64,000 nt of DNA, taken from NCBI GenBank assembly GCA_030248295.1, contig JASANH010000389.1, forward strand, positions 78,780 to 142,779, in the 5' to 3' direction. Each line of letters begins with the position of its first letter. Position 1 is the first letter of the stretch. Under the pieces are notes generated by a model. The model was not told the origin of the DNA, ran no database searches, and saw nothing but the letters and a program-made list of their open reading frames with translations. Of this stretch, positions 1 to 14,200 are shown one piece after another. A program made the position numbers and the translations under genes. Origin of the DNA: Mesodorylaimus sp. YZB2_4. Lineage: Eukaryota; Nematoda; Enoplea; Dorylaimida; Dorylaimidae.

Positions 1-134
1 ATCGATTTAGAACATCCAGTCAGCAAGTTAGTGTCATCTGCGTGATTGCCTAGTTTTCTTTCGCATCCTAAAATGTCCATGCCCCTTACTGTATGTTTGT
101 CCGGGTGTCAAAAAATTTTGCGCCTGTCTTAAGC

Positions 135-410
135 AGTCATTCATGAGCAGCATGGATCCTCTTTACTTTATCAGGTTGTAAAGTATCCAGTGATCCACGA
201 TGAGCTGTGTGGCAGCCTTGAGAGGGGTGCTGCTTGTGCCTTGGCACAGTGATAATAAGTGCGGTACTGTTGTTTATCATGGGGAGGCCTTTCGAAAAAG
301 TTGATGCGTTATTCATTGTTCAAAGAAATACAAGTATTTCACTTGATCCGATCCGGAACTCATTCGATCCGATCCGATCCGGTCGTGACTGTACATATGT
401 CGATTGCTGA
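135..410 (+). repeat. Interspersed element end, GGATC-type subterminal repeats (copy 1)
   Basis: This stretch matches the minus strand of 60150-60445, sharing blocks such as AGCAGCATGGATC, GATGAGC, TGAGAGGGG and GATAATAA. It ends in GATCCGATCCGATCCGG repeats. I read it as the terminal part of a non-autonomous mobile element. No coding potential is visible. Confidence 0.5.
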
Positions 411-869
411 TAAAATTGTGCGTTTTGCCTGTATTAGCGTTTTTTAGCCTAAACTGTTACAGAGCAATCGAGATTCTACAATTCCCCTCATCTATTGGCC
501 ACCTCATTTTTTGCGCTGGGAAAAGCCCCAGTGGCCTATTGACCGTGTGCCTGAACAGTATTTAAAATCCTGAACCGCGAACGACCCACTGCAAGCTAAT
601 CATGTGGTCTGCTTATTGACCTTACTTTTTCGTGATACTTCCCGTATTTTTTGGCCGCAAATGGATAGATGCTGTTAACCTTTGTCGCACTAATAGCATT
701 GGATGGAGTTTCCGATCACGAGGAAATACAAGAATGCCTGTTTTCCTATTTCTACTGTGTGCTCGCCATAGTTTACGGCTTGCAATAGAATTGGCTCAAT
801 GGCCTGGATGGCATTGAATTGGATCAGTGGATTACAACGCGAGCGCTACATATGAGACAAGCACCGTTG

Positions 870-2005
870 TAAGTAGACTAGTAGACAGGTAGTTACGGGT
901 CGGGTCGGGTCTGGTCGGGTCAGCTAAATTCCGGGTCCAGTCACTTTATTGAAAGATCGGGTCAGACGGGTCAAAAATACTGCAGTTTTGCAAGTTTTTG
1001 AATATAAAGAAGTACGATAAGTACGGTAGTACGAAGTGCAGTAAGAAGTCTTGGGTATATATCTGGTTGGAAAAGCCTGGAATTTACTCTGTGCACCAAT
1101 AATAACTTCCTTGGCTCATTGACTCCTTGGTCATGTTACATTGCGAAGCAGTTTCAGCTGTGTTCAAAAGTCATATATACCCTTACATTTCTTCATCAGG
1201 TGAAGGTTCTGGCAGGAGCTTGTTTCCAGCATAATATGACCTTGTAAGCAGTATCTTTTGTAAAAACTAGATGCATACTCCAGCATGGGTTAATATATGT
1301 TGGCGTATTCTTAGTCCAGCCTATTTCTGGCTCCAAACTTATGCAACTAGTCTTTATTATTCAAGCCTATTATTCAGACGGTTTAAATTTTGCTAAAGGC
1401 TATAATCTGTTTCCTTTGAGAACATACACGCCTTCCAGGTTTCGCGTAGTGCCGCGTGTACATTCCCAAAGAGAACATAGTAGCGTAAACGCATACTGTA
1501 CTCATACTCATAGCTTACTCAAACCTAAACGGTAATTCGCACTCTGCAGGTATAAACTGTTTTCTTCGGGAATATACACGCCTGCCGCGTTAAAGAATAG
1601 TTCGCTGTACATTCCCAAAGAAAACAGATAATAAGAGACACGACCATCAAACCAATACAGACCCTATCCGCTTTTAGACCTACTAAGGTTTCTAAATTAT
1701 TTGGCCAGCTTTGTGGGAAATAGGAACAAATGCTGTTCTGAAAGGATTTTTAGGATTACCAGGGAATCACTGAAGAAGAAAATTCACGTGCGTACAATAA
1801 GGGGGCTTTTATCGAAATATCTCCACGCAGTCACCTTTACACTGAAGTCACCACATTTTGGCAGGAATTGTGCAAAGTTTTTATCTCAAGGAGCTTCCGC
1901 GGCTTATAACAAAGTCGGGTCAACCCGACCCGAAATTTCGGGTAAGGGACTTTCGGGTCGGGTCGGGTCAACTCGACCTGATCCGGTGTCTAGTTGTAAG
2001 TATGC
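870..2005 (+). repeat. Interspersed element with CGGGT-type subterminal repeats, copy A
   Basis: About 1.1 kb flanked by GGGTCGGGTC arrays (895-970 and 1912-1985) and matching the minus strand of 13240-14435. Shared internal blocks include GACCTTGTAAGCAGTATC, TAGATGCATA and TTTTTATCTCAAGGAGCTTC. The 119-residue ORF at 1701-2060 falls inside it and is not considered a gene. It lies just past the 3' end of the chimeric channel gene. Confidence 0.6.
1408..1627. repeat. Two tandem ~70-bp hairpin units inside element copy A
   Basis: Units at 1408-1482 and 1557-1627 each form an inverted repeat with arms like CTGTTTTCTTCGGGAAT and ATTCCCAAAGAAAACAG. They could be tiny MITEs or hairpin RNA precursors; nothing further is visible. 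Confidence 0.4.
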
Positions 2006-2255
2006 TGCTACAGTAGGCTATTCGCAGAATGCTAATAGGTTTCTTGAGTTTGTCCTCTGAAAATTTCTTATTTACTCGCGGTGCCTTCAGCTGTCTTCAG
2101 GCATGCTGCAGTACATTAGACAGAGGAGTGGTTTTATCACACATCACAATTAATGAATAGTGTTAAGTATACCATACACGGCGTAAGATAGGTCACTAAA
2201 AGCAAACGTTTCGTTTTCCTCAAGTGCCCCCCAGTGCATTCTTTGCCCATGTGCT

Positions 2256-5200
2256 CTACTTGATCATCTGATAAATGGCCAATGTGGGGAAAACGACCAC
2301 CTCAAAAATTGAAATAGCGCACAAATTCAACCAGAATCCAATGTTTGCAAAAGTGTCGGAGACCAGTTGCAGCATCTAAAGAAAATCTTGCTATGAATGG
2401 CTGGACTGCTGCGATAAAGCCTACTCACCGTATACTTCGCGTATCCAACAACACGGGTACTGGTCATAACCCCGTAATATATATCCACTCGACTGTGAGT
2501 TTTCCTGCAGTAAATGTCGATTTCAATTTCGATTGCGGAATTAAAAACAAACTCTCCAACCTACTTCAGTTTTTCTTTACAGGATTCCAAATTCAGCCCT
2601 GATTTCCCTTCACACGTAGACGGCTAAGGAAAGGCTATCAATTTTGATCTCGCCTCCCTCATGCAAACGCTGCAAAACCTACCATGAAGCTGGGCGATGG
2701 CCAGGCTGCTTTCGTCTGTTCCACGTTGTACATGGTGGAGCTGTAAAAGAGACCAAGATACAATGATGGTCGTATTTCATTCATCAGATGGTCCATACCT
2801 GCAAGACGGCTTGCACTGACAGTTGGACGTGCTGATGTAATCTGCTGCCCTGCTTGCAGCATCGTCAACACACGCTTCTTAAAAATCCATGGTTGGGGAT
2901 CACCAAAAACGCTAAAGATCAACCATTTCCTACTTTGAGTAATATTGCAGTGCACTCCTCCTTTGGGTAGTGGGTAGCGCGGGTCTCCGCACGAGCACAA
3001 ACTCACGACCATCTGTTGGTAGCAACTGGCCATGCATGTCTAAAATGATGGGGTGTGAGGCGTGGAGTTTCCAATTATAAAAGCTAGATACTTCAATAGA
3101 ATAAGATTTATTGGTGTAAAAAGTTTCTCCTTTAGTCGTTGTATTCGTGGAACAGGCTTTGTATGGCGCTCCTGGCAAGGTCACCTTTGTCTGGAACGAG
3201 AAAATAAACATACGTTTCAAATGTTGTACCTAAATTTACTTTTTTGATCGAAAAACTGTAGTATTCGCCAGAAGAGCAAGTGATTCCAGCCATGGCCATA
3301 ACGGGTTGCTCGTCAGGATCGTGAAATAACAGTTTGTATCCACTGCTCAGAATGAATGGCAGAAAATCCGAAGAGGGCATGTGGAATACCAATTTCAGTC
3401 CTAACTTTTGGCCAGCCCTTCGTGAAAAATGTGTGTTTGCAGTGGGATTGAACGTGAAGCAGTTACCGTAACTGGGGTCCAGGAACATTCGCATCTCTCT
3501 GGAAAAGTTAGGTATACTGTAACAATGAGCATGCTACCACTGGGGGTCAATTTGTGCCTTACTGGGAAAAATTGCATTTGCGATCTCCATATTTGCATAG
3601 AACAACGAATTCGTCCATTTGATATCCAAGGGAGGAAAGTACAGTGCTGTTCAAGTTCAATTCACTGATAAGGTAGGGCAGCGAGTCCTCCATTTGACTT
3701 GCCCAGGGCATAGTGTCAGAAAGCTTTGACGGCTAAAAAGCACCATATTTTGCTGTAGTTTTCCGTCTAGTCGCCCATACACTGTATCTTACAAAATGTC
3801 ACGTTGATTAGGCAGGGGGTACTTACCATGGGAATGCTTAGGTTACTTGACAGCTCTGCTTCCTCTGGTGGCAGTTTCCTCTGTGGGTCCTTTTCTGTTG
3901 TGGCCATGTCTCTGGCCGGTCCTGCAGTTGTTACGTGGTTGTGATTGTCGTAGTTTACAGCACTCGTAGTAGTGGCCAAGGAGTTCAGAGCTGGTTTAGT
4001 AGCGTGAGGTGATGATGTTTTTAAGATCTCGTGAGGTTGATCCAGTGGCACCTCCTGTTTTTTCAAGGGTGTGGATGGTAGAAATGGGGCAACCGACTCA
4101 AGCTCTGTTAGAGGAAAGGTCTGTGGAAAAAAGAAGCTTTTGTTTGTCATGGGAATAAGCTCATTTACTGAAATGCTGGCATTCTGTGATAGTTCAGAAC
4201 GATTTGCAGTTGTGGCGATTGGCTGAGAAATGTAGGCATGATCAGTCATCTGCTTTTGCTGGCTTTCCGTACTGGGTGGGGACCATGATGGGATTGGAAG
4301 TGTGGATGTGTCAGATGTAAGGTCGCCTGGTAGTGAAATGCTGGTAGCGGCTCGCGCTATGTGTGCAGGTGGTGTCGCAGTTAACGCCATAGCTGATGCA
4401 TGGGTACTACTGTTCGAGCTGTCTGCTGACTCTCCTGATAATATTTTAGGAGACAGCTGTTCGGTTTCTTGTAATGATAAAGTTGATACGAGCGTTTCCT
4501 CCCCCAAAGCAGTTGGATCTTCTGTTCCAAAGGCTAACGACACGGAAAACACGATTGGCTCATTTTTTGTAATTTCAAGGGGGAGTGTCATTCTAGACTG
4601 TTCCAAATGAGCCATTTCAGTTATGACTGTGACTGGCGGCAGCTCACGCGGCGAACTACGCGAGATTAGGGAGCCCACTTTGGTAGATAAATGTTCATCA
4701 AATCTTTCAAGACTCGGGTAATTGTTGTTGGTGGTTGGCGATGCAGCTTGAGGACTAACCATGTCCCGTAAATCGGTGGTGACATGCGGCATAGGCGCGT
4801 GGTCGGGTATTGAATTGCGTGATTTAACTCGTGTTCTTGTAACGTCAGGAGTACTTGAAGCAGTCTCGGTTTGTGCCTTCGTTTCTCTATCTGATTCGAT
4901 CACTCTGGCTGGTGAGGCACTTGGATTTGGTGACGACTGCTCTATTCGGCGGGGCAGTTGCTCAGTAACCGAGTCTTTTGATTGTGCATTTGAAATAAGT
5001 GTGCTGACTGACCCAAGAATGGTTGTGGTCAAAGGTTCCTGTTCTCCCTTAGGAATGGTTGCAGAAGAGGTTGCCGGGGTGGAGGGCCACGTTTTGACGT
5101 GTGTCAGTGGTGATGGACCAGACACTGAATAGGTCAAATCAGAGCTTGGTATTGACTTGGTCGCCCCAGAAATTGTGGTTTTCGTTGCACTTTGATCGCT

Positions 5201-8200
5201 TGAAACATTTTCAGAGAACGAGGTTTCTAGAGACGACAGGGACGACATAGCCTCTTTTGCTGTCACCATTGCCTCTGTTTCACTTTTTCGACCATCGTCA
5301 AATGCTGTAGTCAAAACAAATTCTTCAGAAGTACTGGCTGCACGATTAGTAACTGTCGTTGCATTTATCATTGAACTTGAAGTGGTGATTGAATTTTGCT
5401 TCAATGATTCACTCGCAAACTGCGAAGACATGCCTGCTGACATCAGATGGCCAGAGAATCGTCTTTCCAGGTCAACGCTTGCGGAATGGTCAAGCGGGCC
5501 TGGGGTCGAAGCTGTGGTTCCCACCATTTCAGTTTTTGTCTCTACATACTTCTGTGCCTCGCCTTTAGTGCTAAGAAGAGCCTGCAGGTCCGTACGTTGG
5601 CTTGTCTCAAGCGGTTGACCTGAGGCTTGGTCGATACTGATTGCGACCTGGTTCGACGAAAAGTCAGCTGTCTGCAAGGCAGCGCTGTGTGCTTTCTCTG
5701 GAACTCTAGTTGTGACTTGTGCGGCAGTCTGGCCGAGCATATTCGTTTTAAACGTACTGATTCCTGCACTAAGAAGAGTCGTTTGAGAGGGCAGCTCCAG
5801 GGGGTTTGCAGCAGGGGTTCGTTGTTTCACGATTCTAAAGGAGCGTGATGTTGAAGTAGACAGTAACTCTTCTGTGGTATAACGGACAGGCAGCGTATCG
5901 TTTGGCATAGATGTCTCTGAAAACTCAGTAGTAGCAAGACTAGCTATTCTGTCAGTCTGCCTTGCTGTTGTTGTTTTAAAACTTTCAGCAGTCTCGGCAA
6001 AGGTGGGCAATTCTATGGGGATGGCAGCACGAGTTCTCAACTTCCCTAATCGTTTCGGTGGGTGCGTTGTGGTCGTTGAGTGTACTAGGTTCCCTTCAGT
6101 CTCTATTGTAACCCCTAGTTCCCTAGTTGAGGTCGCTGCGCTGGTTTCAGGCTGCTCTGGGAAACTGCTTTCTATGCTCGCAAATGAATTGGCCATGCCT
6201 GTTATCTCTGGAGTGGCAGCAGAAGATAAAGCTTGAGCAGCTGAGCTTGGAATGACTTTATTTCTGCTGGTCATACCTCCTTCCAGTCCTGTATTACTAA
6301 CTTGACTCTGTTCAGTGTTGCTGCTCAAAACATCTTGAGGCTCTCCTGAAGATGCTGAGCTCGTTGTGACAGAGTTTGATATGGTCTCGCCTAAGGTAGA
6401 ACTGGTTTTCAGCAATGGGGAGGGGGTCATGGGCGCTATTACAGGAATTGGAGTGGGAGACCTTAGTTTTCGGGCCCTCCTTGAGGATAAGGTAGGGGTT
6501 GACGTTGACGTAGACAAACTTGTTGCTTCCTCCAAGGTTGACACACTCGTTCTTACAGTTTCTGCAGTTGATGGTAAGGGTGCCGAGGGCTGTAGTTTCA
6601 TCGTGTGGTCTGGGGTTATGGTGATAGGCGAGAATTCCTTACGAGTACTTGTGGTTGCGTTCAAAGCAGCAACATCGGCTGTCAAAAAAACCGAAGTCAA
6701 GATTGCTGTGTGTGATGTTGTAGAAGTGTTGGATGAAAGAAATTTACCTGTTTGCTCAGTGTCGCTTCGACTTGTCGTGCTGACATGCCCTGATACGGTC
6801 ATGGCAAAGTCTCCGTTTTGCACACTTGAGGTTTCGGTACTCAGAATACTTCCTTCCATTTGAGCGGTACTGGTACTAACTGCAGAGGAGACTGGAACTG
6901 TTTTCGCTGATCTACTTGTCTTCATGGACGACTCACTTGCAGTTGAATTATCACGGGCTGTTCTGAAGGTCATTGTGTCTGCGGCAAAAGTGGTGGTAAG
7001 TTGGTTAGTGGTGGTGATGAGGGTCTTGGTCAGGTTATCTGAGCTTCGGATAATTGTGGGTGTGCCTGTGTTTGTTGCAATGGTGGTAATGGCTGGTATT
7101 GTGGCCGCGATAGGAATAGCAGGAGTTGGTGTAGTGATTGAGACCCAAGTAGTGGCAGCTGGCATTCTTGTGGTTGCGGGGGTCACTGTAGTGCGAGGTA
7201 GAGCTGAAGTGCTGGAGGTCGTACTTGTGGTAGGCAGAGATGTAGTGGTGGTAGCTGGAAATGTTGTTGTGGGGGATACCATGATAGTGGTAGCTGGAGC
7301 TATAGTAATAGAGGTCATTTCGATGGCAACTGGAATTGTAGTAGTGGAGGTCACGGAGTTGGTAGTTGCAGTTGTTGCAGTAGGGGAGGTCACTGTGGTG
7401 GCAGGTGCTGTTGTAGTGATGGAGGCCCTAGTGGTGATAGTTAAAGTTGTTGTAGTGGTGTGGGCCCCAGAGGTGATAGCTGGAGTTGTTGTAGTGGTGG
7501 GGGCCCTAGCGGTGGCAGCTGAAGTCGTTGTAGCGGTGGAGGCCCTAGTGGTGGTAGCTGGAGTTTTAGTGATGGAGGGCACTGTAATGGTAGCTGGAAT
7601 TGTTGTAGTAGTGAAGGTAACGGAGGTGGTAGTTGGAGTTGTTGCAGTGATGGAGGTGACTGTGGTGGCAGGTGCATCTGTAGTGATGGAGGCCCTAGTG
7701 GTGATAGTTGGAGTTGTTGTAGTGGTGGGGGCCCTAGTTGTGGTAGCTGGAGTTGCTGTAATGGTGAAGGCCCTAGTAGTGATAGCTGGAGTTGTTGTAG
7801 TGGCAGAGGTCACTGCGGTGGCAGGTGGAGTTGTAGTGGTGGAGGCCCTAGTGGTGGAGGTTGCTGGAGTTGTGGAGGTCACTGTGGTTGCAGATGGAGC
7901 TGCTCTAATTGTGGAGCTCATTGAGGTGGTTGGCGGATTTGTATTGGTGGAGGTCACGGAGGTGGTAAGTGGTATTGTCGTGGTGGTGGAGGTCGTACTG
8001 GTCTCTAGGGAAGTAGTCGTAATCGTAGTAGTTGGGACAGCCGTCGTTATGATTGTGGTAGTTGAAACATTGCTGTAAATCGTTGGCAAAGTTGATGAAG
8101 TGGTTGTCGAACCTACTGCTTCGCAAGCAAAAGTTACATATTAACTGCAGAAATGCAGGTCAGGGAACACAAGACAAAAACCACATACCTAGCACAATGT

Positions 8201-11200
8201 CTTGGTCCACATAAACCACAATGCTAGAGCATGTTGACCGAATTGCCCAACAACGATGGACCAGTGTTTGGTTAATAAAGGTGTCAATGTATGTCCAGTT
8301 CCAAAGCTCGAATGCCTCCATCTCAGCAACAGTAGAGCAAGCATCGGTGACAGCAGGCACTCCAGTCACGTTTGTATCTGACAGAAAAGATGTATCTTCC
8401 AGGTAAGCTGTCAGAGGCGCTGTGTAATTTCTTAATGGCCTGGATATATTTATTAGCTGCACAGCTGAGTCGGCTATATTTCCGCACTTGTCGACGAGAT
8501 TCCATTCTCGAATAATGATGGAGGAGCAAGCTGTCGCGTTCATTGTGTCTTGATATGTCAGGTTGTATGGCAGGCATCGTGGGTCGACAGTTGCCACAGC
8601 CAATTCAGGATCAGATCCATTTTGCGGCGAGGGGGGAGTCCATAAATCGCACAACTCTAACTGGCAACCAGTCACATTGATTACTGGAACTTCAGCAGCC
8701 AGGTCCTCGTCGATTAATCCATCGTTGTCATCGTCGATGAAATTCCGTATTTCTTCGTCGATCCATCCATCACAGTCATTATCAAGTCCATCAGGGGGGC
8801 TAGGGTCGGATGTCTTGTTGCAGAAATAGGAGCTAGGTCCAAGCAATCTCCCAGCAGTGTACGCATAAGAGCAGCTAACGCCTAATCCGTAAGCCACTAC
8901 ACTGAACATGACGCTGATATCGGGGTGCGCAATCCTGTATGAGGCCGGACTTCCATTGCAGGTGAACATATACTGATACGCGTTAAGCGTCGTCCCAGGA
9001 ATTGGATTTGGCGTTACCGCACCAAGGAAAGGTTTGTTGTTTAGCAGCAATCCAGTCGCTTTTGAACTTTCGATGACAACAGTCAAGTAGTGTTTTGTAA
9101 ACATTGGGTTGCATGAGACGATGGAGTAACTTTTACCAAACGCATCTGATGGAACCACGAATATCAGAGATGGATCCGACTCTTCGCCTACAATCAGGAC
9201 ATGAGAACAGAAAAACATCTGCGGTTTTTTGGTGCTAAGTAAAAGGGTTGTGAATATAGAACGTTTTGGTAATTGGTTCATGAATTTGTAGTCGATTTTA
9301 TGGTGCATAAAGACAATGGGTTGTGAATATATGGCGGTTTTTGTTATTTGTTCATCAATTTGTAGCATTCCAGTTATATTCTTTCAGGGCATACTTAATA
9401 TCCTCAGTTAAAATTGACTGATTTCAGAAAATACTTCGTAAGCTAATTGCAATGGCTTGCTAAGGAACGGACAGAAACGAGAATGCGGGTTTATAAAAAG
9501 AAATTGGAATCAAAGATCTCTCAAAACAGCGAGAGAAGTCGAACATAACCAAGGACCTCGTATTATCATAACCACGGGTTGCTAAAAAGAAAAATAAAAA
9601 CCTCTTTGGGCGCTTTGTGAGGTTATGTGAAGAAGATGCCGACCTTCTTACTGAGAAAAGACGACTTTCATCGTTGAAAGGTCTTTTTTGAGGTAAGTTT
9701 ATTATTTAAAATCTAGTAGCTCCTGTTAGACACGAAATACTCTAAATTCCAGTGAGGTGTACAGTAAATCCATTGCTGAAAATATCCTTAATGTACTATG
9801 GCAGCCCACAGACTCCCATACTACACTACTCATACTCCTATAATGCTGCATGTCTCTCAGTAAACGATATCTTCGTGTGATATGCTTACCTGTATACTGT
9901 GCGCTCTGCATAATATGAGCGACTAAGATTGGATTGTTTGAAGTCAGGTAGGAGTATTCGGTCTGCAGTGTTCGAACGTCTTTGTACTGTCCTGAATTCA
10001 AATTAAAGGACTCATTGTTTGAGCTTCCATGACGATGCACTCTTGTTCCATCCATTAACGCCAAAACCTTGTAAAACTCGTACGGCTTTGAGCAGTCTTG
10101 ATAATTCCAGCAGCACACTGGCTGGAATAGGAAGGAAGCTTGATGCTGAAATGGCGTTAGCGCAAATTTCATGCCAAATGTCGAGGTCGGTGGCAGCTAA
10201 CAATAAAGATATAATTATAGCGAGACGTCCAAAATCACAGTAACTCCTCCATCGCATCCCAGGTTGGCCTCCTTCAAAACCTTATGTCTCAATCTCTTTT
10301 ATTGCCAAGGTAAAACTGATATGTGAAACAAGGCGGGGTGCTTTCCTGTTTCTTCTCCATAATTATGCTCTCCTGAATTATTTTCTCCTAATCTCTTCAA
10401 AAGCGCCTTTTCTTAGGATGCTGTAGATACAAGTGGAGCCCTACGAATAGGAACGTATATACTTTATATACCGAAGAATCCGTTTACAATGCACTTGTTC
10501 AAGATTCTGGGAGTGCCCCCAATGTACCCCACCCACTTGCAGTTTATCCCCAGGTCAGTCCCTTTGAAATCGTACAGCCCAGATCAGTGGGGATGGATAT
10601 GGTATGTCTGTTAAAGGAATACATACAGTACAGGACAGGCGTACCTGATCTACCACAACATCGCAATATTTGCAATATGACGGATAAAATAAGCAGTCAC
10701 TACCCGTCAGAACTGCAACAGGCTTGCTTGAAGATATTATCATTCCAGATCTATCCGAGTAATACTGCAATTGGATAACATCCATCTCCTGCAGAGCATA
10801 TGAACTCGAAACGCCTCTTGTTGACCTAATATTCACTGCAGTTTCGTTAAATGCGGCAATAACATATACTAATGAATCCATGGAGCCATATGTAAATGCG
10901 CTCAATACCATGTATTCGGTCCCTAATACGTCAACCGGAAATAACATGGTACCATCGGCTGTTCCATTCCCAATGTGCATTGTGTAAGCTACGAAGTCAT
11001 ACGGCCCAGATATTTTTACGCCAGGACAGGCCAAAGCGTCGTCAGAAATATTGACCACGAATACTTGGGAGTTATCGATTGTTATTTGTGTTTCTTGGAA
11101 GATTGCGGAAGTTTTGACTGTAATGGTCACGACAAATGGCACTGCTGAGTCGGTTGATAGCATGAGTTGTTGTTCGGGAACGCTCTTCGCCATTGAATTC

Positions 11201-14200
11201 GGGAAAAAGGAAGTATAAAAAACTTTTCCAGTGTTGTCTGGAGCACCTAAAGGCAACGGTGGCAAATTCATAAGCAAGTTATGGCAACGGGGAAAAACAA
11301 GCCTGTAAAATGATGGCAACACCAGGGAAGTTTAATGGTTGAGAGTCGACATGTCGAAATGTCTGTAAGAATCGACACCGAATCAGCCAACATTGAAAAA
11401 TGACCCCGCTATATTATTATATACTGTATCTCGAAAGTAGATGCCATCAGGACCACGAAAACGATAATCATTTCGCGGCCAGATCAATAGTCATGGAACA
11501 GGACCCGTTCAAAAATTGTTGGTGTCCAAAAATGGGGGATTTGAAAAAGCCCTGATAGCTCAACTAATATGCAGTCGTGCAACTAACAAATGCGTGAATG
11601 AGATGAATTTTAGTGAAAATTCTTGCATGACCTTTTGTGTTCGATCCAATTTTGTCAATAATAGAAAGAGGCTGCTTTCTTCAAAACTTCAAGGGTCTGT
11701 AGAGAAAAAGGTGCTCTTTTTAATGAGGCTCGTCCGAATCAGTTTGGCCACATATTAGATGAGCTATTGAGGTTTTTTTTCAATACCCGCATTTTTTGGA
11801 CACCAAAAATTTTTGAATGGGTCCTGTTTCATGTATATTAGATCCATACCTGGAGGTGAAACGATTATCGTTTTCGGGGTCCTCATGGCATCTGCTTTCA
11901 AATTATGTATAATATAGGGGGGGGGGGGCGAATCAATTTTCAAGGTTGGCCATTTTTTGGTCGAATCAGTCGATTCTTACTGACAGTGCCTCTTAACAGC
12001 TTTCCATTCTACAGCAGGGGCATTTCGTCCGAACAAATTTTAAACTCAGCTATGGTTCACTAACAAACACTTGTTCCAAGCTTTACTGACTATGACTATT
12101 ATAGTATTCTCGGCAGTTATCATCGGCAGTTACTTAAAGTTTTCATGCATGGAACCCGGAGGAGAGACCTACCCATTTGACCTCATTGTGCAGGAATGAA
12201 ATGAATTTTTTCTTTTTATTGATTTCGAGCGATGTAAACTGATGGTAAAAATACTCTAACCAGCACGACTTTGACAGACCAGTCTCAAATACGCACTGCA
12301 GCACAAGACTGTAGGTGACCCTTTACATACGTACTGCAGGTCCCCCATCGCATACGGGTATATGTAGTTTTGCTTAGAGGACTCTATGTAATGGACACAA
12401 CTTTACACCATGCGAATCAGTGCTTGAGGCACTTGAACACAACGTCAAACGAACATTAAATTAACTATTCCAACACCATACAGTAGCAGGGGTAGAAAAC
12501 GAAGGGAGTTGAAATTGCACATTGGCGTGCGAGCCAGCGTTGCCAGATGCAAAAATGAAAACTCGCTGCCAGGGACCTGAAAATCATCTAAAATTCCGCT
12601 GCCATATCTAAGAAATCCGCCGAAAATTTTTCCTCGAAAAAGCGATTTTTTAGCGACTAGTTTTAAATAAAACGCGGAGTAGAACAAATAGCGTTCACTC
12701 ACACATCGCCCACAATGTGCAAGTCAATTTCAAGTGGGCCATGCTAGGGGCGAGGGACACCGGAAGGGCAAGGAGACCGAAGGGCAAAACGGGACGCCCT
12801 GACGCCCCCGACCACCTTACTCTGTCTAAATCTTATGCAAAGTGTGCAAGTTAGAGCACACAATACTGAAGGATGAGGAGCCAAGGACGAGCCGATCAAG
12901 AACCTGGGAGGTACGTGTGCCTGGCAATGGTCTAAAAAATTATTGCGTTCCCTATTTCATGCAACCCCACTCGTATAGTCGACCTTTCAGATCACAACAC
13001 GCGGACAAAACTGCATCACGTCTTAGAAAAAGGGCATGCCGCTTTAAAAATGGTCGCACACAGGTTGCTGTAACCAGATTCACACCAATCCGCCAGAATC
13101 CGCCAAAAAACCCAAAATCCGCTGCTTATCCCGCTGTCGGGCAAAAAATCAGCCAGATCTAGCGGATTCTAGCTGCATCTGGCAACGCTGGTGCGAGCCC
13201 GCCTGGTGCATATTATTTTGATTGACAGTTACATATTGTAGATAGACACCGGATCAGGTCGGGTTGACCCGACCCGCCCCGAAAGTCCCTGACCCGAAAT
13301 TTCGGGCGGGTTGACCCGAAATTATAGCAGCTGAAGTTCCCTGAGATAAAAACCTTTCACAAATCCTCAGAACATGCGGTGACTTTGCTGTAAAGGTGAC
13401 CATGTGAAAAGGATGGAAGGGTTTTGATTATACGCACCCGAATTTTCATGTTTTGTTATCCCTAGTACACCTTCCAAAACAGCGTTCCTTCATAACGTTA
13501 TTTCCGACTATAGTAGTCTAATTATTTGAAAAATACCTTGGTAGATCTAGAGCGACTAAAGTCTGTCTGCTAGTCTTTAGCAAGATTTAATCAATCCAAA
13601 TAATATTGACTACTTGCATGAATTTTGCAATCAGACAGGCTATACTTGCTATTTGTAGGAATACCTATAGATATTGACACACCCAAGAATATGCATCTAG
13701 TCTTCACAAAAGGTACTGCTTACAAAGTCATATTGTGCAGGAGTCATATAGCTCGTCAGAACATGGCTACTGATGGAGGAATGTAGGGGACTAAGACTTT
13801 CTAACACAGCGAACTGTTTCGCAATTGTGACGTGAATGGTGGTCGAGGGGACTATTATTGGTGCAAATTTTTTGTGGTTTGGGTTCGGACTGAATCGCAG
13901 GCTTTTCCAGCCAGGTCCCAAGACTTTACTTGTCACATTCAGGAATCAAATGTGATTGCAGATAATCCAACGACCTGCTATCAAAGATCATCAAGTCCTT
14001 CTCAGACTTTCGCTAGTCCCACCCATTTATCAGAATTGCTAAGACTGTTAATAGGAGCTCTGAGATATCGACCTTTCCTTATGCAGAAATTACTCGGAAA
14101 ATTCGCTCATTGTCACATCTTGCAATTTGTCTACATTCTTAAAAGTTACGCAGAATTAAAACATTGTAATGCAAGGCTCTATATGTACATGCATGCATGA

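Noticed and set aside
870..2005. Telomere-like (GGGTC)n arrays as chromosome end or internal telomere
   Set aside because: The arrays bound dispersed elements found twice in the window and are irregular, so they are part of a mobile element.
6924..8078. 384-residue plus-strand ORF rich in Val
   Set aside because: It is the antisense of the Thr-rich coding repeat; Thr codons read backwards give Val/Gly-rich open frames.
13697..13936. Coding exon of the chimeric channel gene
   Set aside because: The stretch, including its donor-like site, recurs at 1226-1270 as part of a dispersed element.
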